In this document: positions 58,803-64,000 of the stretch, piece after piece
Numbering within the stretch: the first letter of the stretch is position 1
Layout of the letters: the number at the start of each line of letters is the position of its first letter
DNA from: Gaiellasilicea sp963829845
GTDB lineage: Bacteria; Actinomycetota; Thermoleophilia; Gaiellales; Gaiellaceae
DNA length: 64,000 bases
Reading direction: 5' to 3'
NCBI GenBank assembly: GCA_963829845.1
Contig: CAWHKD010000027.1
Location: forward strand, 1 to 64,000
Notes under the pieces: generated by a model
Told to the model about the DNA's origin: nothing
The model's input: only the letters and a program-made list of their open reading frames with translations
The model's database searches: none
Translations under genes and position numbers: made by a program

Positions 58803-60931
58803 TCATCCTCCGCGCCGAGCGGGATGAAGTCGAAGCCGACCTGGGCGCCGAGCTCGCGCACGTCTCCGCTCGACGCGTCGATCTCGGCGGGGATGAACGT
58901 GGGCGCGACCGTCACTTCGACGTGGTAGGGCGCGGTCGCGCGCGTGACGACCTGGGTCAGGCCGCACGCGGGCAGCTTGCGCCGGACGACCTCGTCGACG
59001 TGCTCGAACCCCGGTTGCTTGTCGACCACGGCGGCGGGCCCGATCCGGACGGTGACGTCGGCCGTCGGGATGCTGCCGCACGCTCCCTGTCGGGAGACCA
59101 CGACCTTGGAGAAGCCGCGCGAGACGCCGTTTTCGGGCGCGAACTGGGAGAACGTCGCGCTCGAGCTCATCCAGCCGTCCGGATAGATGCCGGTCTGCGT
59201 GTTCCGGAAGCGGGCGGGCCGCTGCACGCGCCAGAGCTGCATTCCGCCGCGGGGCTCGCCGACCTTCTCGCCGACGACCTCGACGCCGTTGCCGGTCACG
59301 ACCCAGCTCACGCCAGGGTCCGGGCTCATCGTCCCGTCTGGTTTGCCGAGGTCGGGCGAGAGCGACGGCAGCGGCGCGGTGCCGTCGAGGCTCCAGATCT
59401 TGTCGATCGCGTAGTTCCAGAATTCGAGCAGCCAGATCGGGTTCGTGTCCTTGCCGAGCTGCTGGCCGAGGAAGAGCGTCGGCTCGCCGCCGGTGGCCTG
59501 GTCGACCCAGTCGACGGGTTTGGGCGAGATCTGGTGCATCCGCTCGGAGAAGATGTTGAGGCCGCGCGACGCATAGATCTCGGTCGTCAGCGCCCACGTC
59601 GTCACCCCGCAGGCGGCGACGACGGCGATCGCGAGCCCGACCGTCCGTGAGCGGACGAACGATCGCGCCGCCAGCAGCGCGACGGAAACCAGAGCAACGA
59701 TCACGAGCGCGCGCTCGACATCGGCCGCGTCCCAGATGAAGTTGCGGTTCGCCAACGCACCGATCGCCAGGCTCGGGGCTTCGAAGTACGGGTACTGGTC
59801 GAGCCTGAACTCGGCGTTCACGACCAGGATCAGAGCGACGAGGAAGCCGGCGGCGAGCGCGGGGGCGGTCGCGATCGGCCGCGCCAGCACTGCCGCCGTC
59901 GCGCCGAACACGATCGGGACGAGGTAGATCACGTTTCGCTCGACGATCAGCAGTGAGAACACGGTCGACAGGTACGCACCCTTCACCGCCGCGTACGTTC
60001 CGAAGGCGACGAACGCCGAGACGCCGACGATCACGAATGCGCGGCCCTCCGTGGTGGCGCGAACGCGGCTGGAGGCGAAGGCGGCGACCGTCGCCACGAC
60101 CGGGAGGACAGCCAGGCCGATCGTCATCGCCGCCAGCGACCACAAGCCTTGGTCGACGAGGCGGTGCTTCTCGAAGCCGGTCGCGACGTACCACGCGTCG
60201 GACCTGTGCCCCGCGGCCGCGCTGAAAACGATCACGGCGCCGACGACGAGCATCGTGGCGCCGACCCAGTCGCCGACGCTCCAACCCGAGCGCCAGCGCG
60301 TGAAACGATCGGTCCGCCAGAGGAGCGCGAAGAGCCCAGCGCCAAAGACCGCAAGCAGCACCGCGAGCTCGCCGCGGACGAACGGGGCGACGACGCAGAG
60401 CACCCCGGCGAGAACGAGCCGGCGCCACGTCGGCAAGGCGACGGCGGCGGTGATCGCCCAGAGAGCGGTCGTCGAGAAGGGATAGGCCAGCGGCTCCTCG
60501 AGCAGGTATGGCGCGTACGCGAGCGGTGGTGCCGCGACTGCTCCGACCGCCGCCGCCACCGCCCAGGGACGGGAGACGACGAAGCGGGCGAGGCCGTAGG
60601 CGGGAAAGATCGTCGCCGTCATCACGAGCGCGCCGATCAGCTTCGCCGCCTCCCAGGCGTCGGTCGGATCGAGCCACCACGCCGGTGCGACGAGGTACGT
60701 ATAGAGCGATCCGAAGCCGCTCGGCTCGCCGAGGCGCGAGGGCATCCCCGTCTCGGCGATCCCGCGCGAGATCTGCGTGAACTCGATCTCGTCCGAGAAG
60801 ATCGATGGGGAGACGCGCTGGGAGGCCTGCCATGCGTAGAGCGACGCGAGGCAGAGGTACGCGATGCCCAGAAGCCAGCGAGTGACCCCGGGCGTGAGCC
60901 GTTCCGGCTCGTGCTCTGTCGGTGAGGTCAC
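58799..60931 (-). CDS. Large ArnT/PMT-like membrane glycosyltransferase with extracellular C-terminal domain
   Basis: A 710-residue polytopic protein with about twelve helices (residues 1-460). First loop motif SIFSDEIEFTQISRGIAETG carries the acidic residues expected of GT-C enzymes. The C-terminal about 240 residues are outside and end ASSGDVRELGAQVGFDFIPL, matching the end of the protein at 52936-54990 (GD-x-RELGA). GTG start overlaps the stop of the upstream fusion gene (GTGA), so the two are one operon. Probably a polyprenyl-sugar-dependent transferase; acceptor unknown. Confidence 0.78.
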   Translation of the reverse strand: MTSPTEHEPERLTPGVTRWLLGIAYLCLASLYAWQASQRVSPSIFSDEIEFTQISRGIAETGMPSRLGEPSGFGSLYTYLVAPAWWLDPTDAWEAAKLIGALVMTATIFPAYGLARFVVSRPWAVAAAVGAVAAPPLAYAPYLLEEPLAYPFSTTALWAITAAVALPTWRRLVLAGVLCVVAPFVRGELAVLLAVFGAGLFALLWRTDRFTRWRSGWSVGDWVGATMLVVGAVIVFSAAAGHRSDAWYVATGFEKHRLVDQGLWSLAAMTIGLAVLPVVATVAAFASSRVRATTEGRAFVIVGVSAFVAFGTYAAVKGAYLSTVFSLLIVERNVIYLVPIVFGATAAVLARPIATAPALAAGFLVALILVVNAEFRLDQYPYFEAPSLAIGALANRNFIWDAADVERALVIVALVSVALLAARSFVRSRTVGLAIAVVAACGVTTWALTTEIYASRGLNIFSERMHQISPKPVDWVDQATGGEPTLFLGQQLGKDTNPIWLLEFWNYAIDKIWSLDGTAPLPSLSPDLGKPDGTMSPDPGVSWVVTGNGVEVVGEKVGEPRGGMQLWRVQRPARFRNTQTGIYPDGWMSSSATFSQFAPENGVSRGFSKVVVSRQGACGSIPTADVTVRIGPAAVVDKQPGFEHVDEVVRRKLPACGLTQVVTRATAPYHVEVTVAPTFIPAEIDASSGDVRELGAQVGFDFIPLGAEDD

Positions 60932-62736
60932 TCGGCGGGAACGTGGGTCAGAAACGGCGGCGGGGCGATCTCGCGGACGACGAAGCGGCAGCCGACGCCC
61001 GCAGTCGCGCAGGACGCGACCAGATGCTCGAGGCGCTCCGATTCAGCGGCCGGGATCGTTACAAGCACCTCGTCCACCTTGAGCTCGCCGAGCAGGCGCT
61101 CGACGTCGTCGAGGCCGCCGTGGACGGCGACACCGTGGATCCGCCGCCGACGTAGCGCCGGGTTGTCGTCGACGAACCCGACGACCCGCGTCTCCGGCGT
61201 CTCGGCCAGCTCGCGCGCGAGCGCGCGGCCCGAGCGGCCGGCGCCGACGATCAGAACGCGCTGCTGCGGGATGCGCGCACGACTGAGACCGGGGAGCAGG
61301 CGCAGCGCGAGCCGTGACGCCGCGACCAGCGTCATGCACAGCAACGCGTCGACGACGAAGATCTCCAGCGGGAAGTCGGTGAGCGGGCGGGTCGCCCTGA
61401 CGATCGCGATCGTGATCGGCACGGAGAGCATCACCGCAGCGCTGATGGCGAGCAGATCGCGGGCCGAGGCGAACCGCCAGATCCGCCGGTAGATCCCGAA
61501 GAGGACGAAGAGCACGTAGCGGACGCCCAGCAGGATCGGCAGCACTGCGAGGAAGATGCCGCGCTGGATGTAGCTGCCGCCGCCGTCGACGAACAGGAGA
61601 TAGGCCACCAGGAACGAGACGCAGATGATCCCAAAGTCCGTCAGCACCTCGACGAGGCGGCGGGGGTTGGAGAAGAACGCCCGCCACAGCGGCGGCGCCG
61701 GGCCTGGATCCTCGCGGCGCGAACGCTCCTGCAGGTCGCCGAGGAAGCTCGCGAACTGGACGAGGACGACGAACGAGATCAGCAGGCCGACGGCGGTGAC
61801 GCGGGCGTTGGCGAGCACGTTGTAAGCGAGCGCAGTGGCGCCGAGCAGCGCCGCCAGTAACGTCAGCGCCGCGACTGCCTGCTGCTCGGAGAGGCCGTAG
61901 TAGACAAGCCGGTGGGAGGAGTGGTCGGTACCGCCCTGGGTGACGGGACGGCGCTCGAGCGTCCGGCGCACGGTCACGAGCGTCGTGTCCAGGATCGGAA
62001 TCGCGAGGACGAGCAGCGGCAGCACGATGCTCGTCAGCGTTGCGCCGGCGGTCGTCCAGCTCGACGCGAGCGCGAGCGAGGCGAGGCCGAAGCCGATTAC
62101 CTGGCTGCCGGAGTCGCCCATGAAGACGCGGGCGCTGCGGCCGGGGCGGAGGTTGAAGGGGAGGAAGCCGAGGCAGGCGCCGCCGAGCGCAAGCGCGACC
62201 ACGAGCGGAAGCTCACCCGCGTCCTGGTCGAGCGCGGCGACCGCGAAGACGGCGCAGGAGACGGTCGCGAGCGACGCGGCCAGGCCGTCCATGTTGTCGA
62301 GCAGGTTGAAGGCGTTCGTGATTCCGACGAGCCAGACGAGCCCGACGACGGTCGCGAGCACGTCGTTGCCGATGATCTCGACTGTCAGTCCCGAGGCGAG
62401 CACGACTGCGGCGGCCGTGAACTGGGCCGTGAGCTTCGCGATCGGCTTGAGCGTGTAGACGTCGTCGACGAAGCCGGCGACGAACAGAATCGCGCAGCCG
62501 CCGAGGATTCCGAGCAGCTCGCTGCTGGCGTCCGTCGCGCCGACCGCGATCGCTGCGGCGATGCCCGCTACGAGGCCGAAGAAGATCCCGACGCCCCCGA
62601 AGACCGGCGTCGAGCTCGCATGCCAGCGCTCACCGGACGGGTCGGCGACGAGGCGCCCGCCGACCCCGGCGCGCAGCAGCCCGTAGAGCGTCAGTGCCGC
62701 GACCGAGGTCGCGGCGACCGCGGCGATCGCGTTCAC
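60928..62736 (-). CDS. WecA/MraY-type sugar-1-phosphate transferase fused to CapD-like sensor domain
   Basis: A 602-residue fusion. Residues about 1-320 are a polyprenyl-phosphate GlcNAc-1-phosphate transferase-like domain with FVDDVYTLKPIAKLTAQF, GITNAFNLLDNMDGLAASLA, RVFMGDSGSQVIGFGLASLA and TDHSSHRLVYYGLS. Residues about 345-602 match only the N-terminal half of CapD/PglF-type dehydratases: four helices and a Rossmann domain (VLIVGAGRSGRALARELAET, VVGFVDDNPALRRRRIHGV, VDEVLVTIPAAES). The catalytic SDR domain of CapD is absent. The second half may sense a nucleotide sugar and control the first. GTG start, TACTCT 8 nt upstream. Confidence 0.88.
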   Translation of the reverse strand: MNAIAAVAATSVAALTLYGLLRAGVGGRLVADPSGERWHASSTPVFGGVGIFFGLVAGIAAAIAVGATDASSELLGILGGCAILFVAGFVDDVYTLKPIAKLTAQFTAAAVVLASGLTVEIIGNDVLATVVGLVWLVGITNAFNLLDNMDGLAASLATVSCAVFAVAALDQDAGELPLVVALALGGACLGFLPFNLRPGRSARVFMGDSGSQVIGFGLASLALASSWTTAGATLTSIVLPLLVLAIPILDTTLVTVRRTLERRPVTQGGTDHSSHRLVYYGLSEQQAVAALTLLAALLGATALAYNVLANARVTAVGLLISFVVLVQFASFLGDLQERSRREDPGPAPPLWRAFFSNPRRLVEVLTDFGIICVSFLVAYLLFVDGGGSYIQRGIFLAVLPILLGVRYVLFVLFGIYRRIWRFASARDLLAISAAVMLSVPITIAIVRATRPLTDFPLEIFVVDALLCMTLVAASRLALRLLPGLSRARIPQQRVLIVGAGRSGRALARELAETPETRVVGFVDDNPALRRRRIHGVAVHGGLDDVERLLGELKVDEVLVTIPAAESERLEHLVASCATAGVGCRFVVREIAPPPFLTHVPAE

Positions 62737-62744
62737 GGGAGGAC

Positions 62745-62750
62745 AGAGTA
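62745..62750 (-). promoter_or_regulatory. -10 element of leaderless WecA-fusion promoter
   Basis: TACTCT (minus strand) ends 8 nt before the GTG at 62736. Confidence 0.45.
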
Positions 62751-62788
62751 GAGCAGTGGTGTTAGGCAGAGATGTGCCTGCACCCGAC

Positions 62789-62794
62789 TACAGT
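62789..62794 (+). promoter_or_regulatory. -10 element of ABC permease promoter
   Basis: TACAGT ends 11 nt before the GTG at 62806, so any leader would be about 4-5 nt with no ribosome-binding site. TAGTCC at 62794-62799, 6 nt before the start, is a weaker alternative. Confidence 0.4.
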
Positions 62795-62805
62795 AGTCCC
62801 CGGCC

Positions 62806-63606
62806 GTGACGGTTTACGTAGACCTCTTCCGCTACCGCGAGCTCTTCGGCAGCCTCTTCCGCCGCGACCTGCGCGCGAAGTACAAGGGCTCCGTGCTCGG
62901 GCTCGCCTGGTCGCTCGCGCACCCGGTCGTGCTGATGCTCGTCTACCTCTTCGTCTTCAGCGTGATGCTGAAGATCCAGCCGGCGAACACGGACCACTAC
63001 TGGCTCTTCCTGCTCTCCGGCCTGCCGGTGTGGGTCTTCTTCGCCACCTCGGTGCAGTCGGCGTCGCGCAGCCTGCTCGAGAACGCGAACCTGATCCGCA
63101 AGGTGCGCTTCCCGCGCCAGCTCGTGCCGCTCTCGATGGTCGCGACGCAGCTCGTCGGCTTCGCCGTGATGCTGGCGATCGTGCTCACGCTCAGCCTCAT
63201 CTACATGCCCGCCGCCCGCGAAACCGCCTGGCTGGCGCTGCCGATCGCCGCCGTCTTCGTCTGCTTCGTGGCCGGCTTCTCACTCGCGATCGCGTCCCTG
63301 AACGCGATCTACAGAGACGTCGAGCACATCGTCGCGGCACTGCTGCTGCCGTGGTTCTTCCTGACGCCGGTGCTCTACTCGCTCGAGTCGATCCCCGGCG
63401 TGCAGGATCACCCGCGTCTCGTCGACCTGATCCACTACGGCAACCCGCTGACGCCGCCTGTCGAGGCGGTGCGCGACCCGCTCTACTACGGCGTCGTGCC
63501 CGCCGCCGGGGATGTGGTCTACGTAATCGTCTCCGCGCTGGTCTCGCTCGCGCTCGGCGCGCTCGTCTTCAGGCGCGTCGACGACCGCGTGGCAGTCGAA
63601 GTCTGA
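62806..63606 (+). CDS. ABC-2 type polysaccharide/polyol phosphate export permease
   Basis: A 266-residue membrane protein with six helices. The front FGSLFRRDLRAKYKGSVLGL and AWSLAHPVVLMLVYLFVFSV are characteristic of Wzm/TagG permeases, as is LIRKVRFPRQLVPLSMVAT. It would export a finished lipid-linked glycan with a Wzt/TagH ATPase. No ATPase gene is present in the window, so it lies elsewhere or the permease is orphaned. GTG start with a TACAGT hexamer upstream. Its end overlaps the convergent partial gene by 38 nt. Confidence 0.9.
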   Translation: MTVYVDLFRYRELFGSLFRRDLRAKYKGSVLGLAWSLAHPVVLMLVYLFVFSVMLKIQPANTDHYWLFLLSGLPVWVFFATSVQSASRSLLENANLIRKVRFPRQLVPLSMVATQLVGFAVMLAIVLTLSLIYMPAARETAWLALPIAAVFVCFVAGFSLAIASLNAIYRDVEHIVAALLLPWFFLTPVLYSLESIPGVQDHPRLVDLIHYGNPLTPPVEAVRDPLYYGVVPAAGDVVYVIVSALVSLALGALVFRRVDDRVAVEV

Positions 63607-64000
63607 TCCGTCCGTCGAAGATCGCGGGCTTTCCGTCGGGGACGTAGGCGGGCAGGCCCTCGTGCTCTCCCGGCTCGAGGCCGTGCAGGAGCGACGGCAG
63701 CAGCAACGGGTGCGAGAAGGCCGGGTTGCGGCCGCCGCCCGGGGCCCACGGGCGGAGTGCGCGCTCGTGCGACTCGATCGAGCCACCAACGGCCACGAAG
63801 CCCTCCGCGTGCGCGTCGAGGATGCGGCGCGACCAGTCGGGTGCGGGAACCGCTCCCGTGACGAGGAACGCCGTCGCGACGGCGTCGGTTTCGACGAGTG
63901 GTTCCTCCTGGGCGGCGAGGGCCGCCGTCGTCTCTTGATCACTGCCTCCGCGGACGTCGACGGCGAGTCGCCGCTCGTCGATGCGCGGCAGCACCTCGGC
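63569..64000 (-). CDS. Unrecognised protein, 5' end outside the window
   Basis: An open minus-strand frame runs from the window edge to a stop at 63569, at least 143 residues. It reads DERRLAVDVRGGSDQETTAA, FLVTGAVPAPDWSRRILDAH, AVGGSIESHERALRPWAPGG and LPAYVPDGKPAIFDGRIRLR. The composition is protein-like. I do not recognise a domain; context suggests a glycan enzyme. The last 13 residues overlap the end of the ABC permease gene on the other strand, which is unusual and could reflect a frameshift near the end. Confidence 0.5.
   Translation of the reverse strand, partial: AEVLPRIDERRLAVDVRGGSDQETTAALAAQEEPLVETDAVATAFLVTGAVPAPDWSRRILDAHAEGFVAVGGSIESHERALRPWAPGGGRNPAFSHPLLLPSLLHGLEPGEHEGLPAYVPDGKPAIFDGRIRLRLPRGRRRA

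Noticed and set aside
1..64000. tRNA, rRNA, insertion sequence, integrase or prophage genes
   Set aside because: None seen by reading: no transposase or integrase motifs in any frame and no cloverleaf-like sequence with a CCA or TTC arm in the short gaps. A tRNAscan or Infernal run would settle it.

Overview
This is a GC-rich (by eye about 70%) stretch of what looks like an actinobacterial chromosome. Many genes start with GTG or TTG, ATGA/GTGA overlaps are common, the Tad pilus locus has no secretin, and many promoters appear leaderless. A deep-branching class such as Thermoleophilia would fit, but that is inference only. No rRNA, tRNA, CRISPR array, insertion sequence or phage gene was seen.

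Layout. (1) 1-2086: end of a glycan locus, with an asparagine synthase and a UDP-GlcNAc 2-epimerase, both broken by frameshifts. (2) 2117-4459: an M24 (creatinase-like) protein, a NarL-type response regulator and a DUF192 protein. (3) 4603-13505: a compact Tad/Flp pilus operon (Flp pilin, TadE, a TadG-like protein, CpaB, CpaE, CpaF, a von Willebrand A-TadB fusion, TadC). (4) 13590-14375: small unrecognised genes. (5) 14598-19086: a 1269-residue secreted repeat protein containing four nucleotide-identical 336-bp tandem repeats, and an overlapping YkuD L,D-transpeptidase. (6) 19076-20435: a NarL/DegU-type kinase and regulator pair. (7) 20533-63606: a very large cell-surface glycan region. It holds an LCP ligase, two initiating sugar-phosphate transferases (a WbaP-like enzyme and a WecA-like domain fused to a CapD-like sensor domain), about 14 glycosyltransferases, UDP-xylose and GDP-deoxyhexose pathway enzymes, two flippases, an O-antigen-ligase/polymerase-like protein, three ArnT/PMT-like membrane transferases, several methyltransferases and an ABC-2 permease. 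(8) 63569-64000: an unrecognised gene cut by the window edge.

How it fits together. The Tad operon should build a thin surface pilus. The repeat protein and the L,D-transpeptidase are further envelope components. The two response regulators that bracket this block share nearly the same DNA-binding helix. The glycan region reads as a set of short, mostly divergent operons that build and export one or more methylated surface polysaccharides. LCP probably attaches product to the wall. Most operons in the glycan region begin with a TANNNT hexamer 6-8 nt before the start codon and no ribosome-binding site, whereas the Tad block uses ordinary Shine-Dalgarno sequences.

Reading frames are broken in four places: asparagine synthase, UDP-GlcNAc epimerase, GDP-fucose synthase and one small unknown gene. 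From sequence alone I cannot separate assembly error from real decay. The GDP-fucose synthase break is repaired by removing one base.
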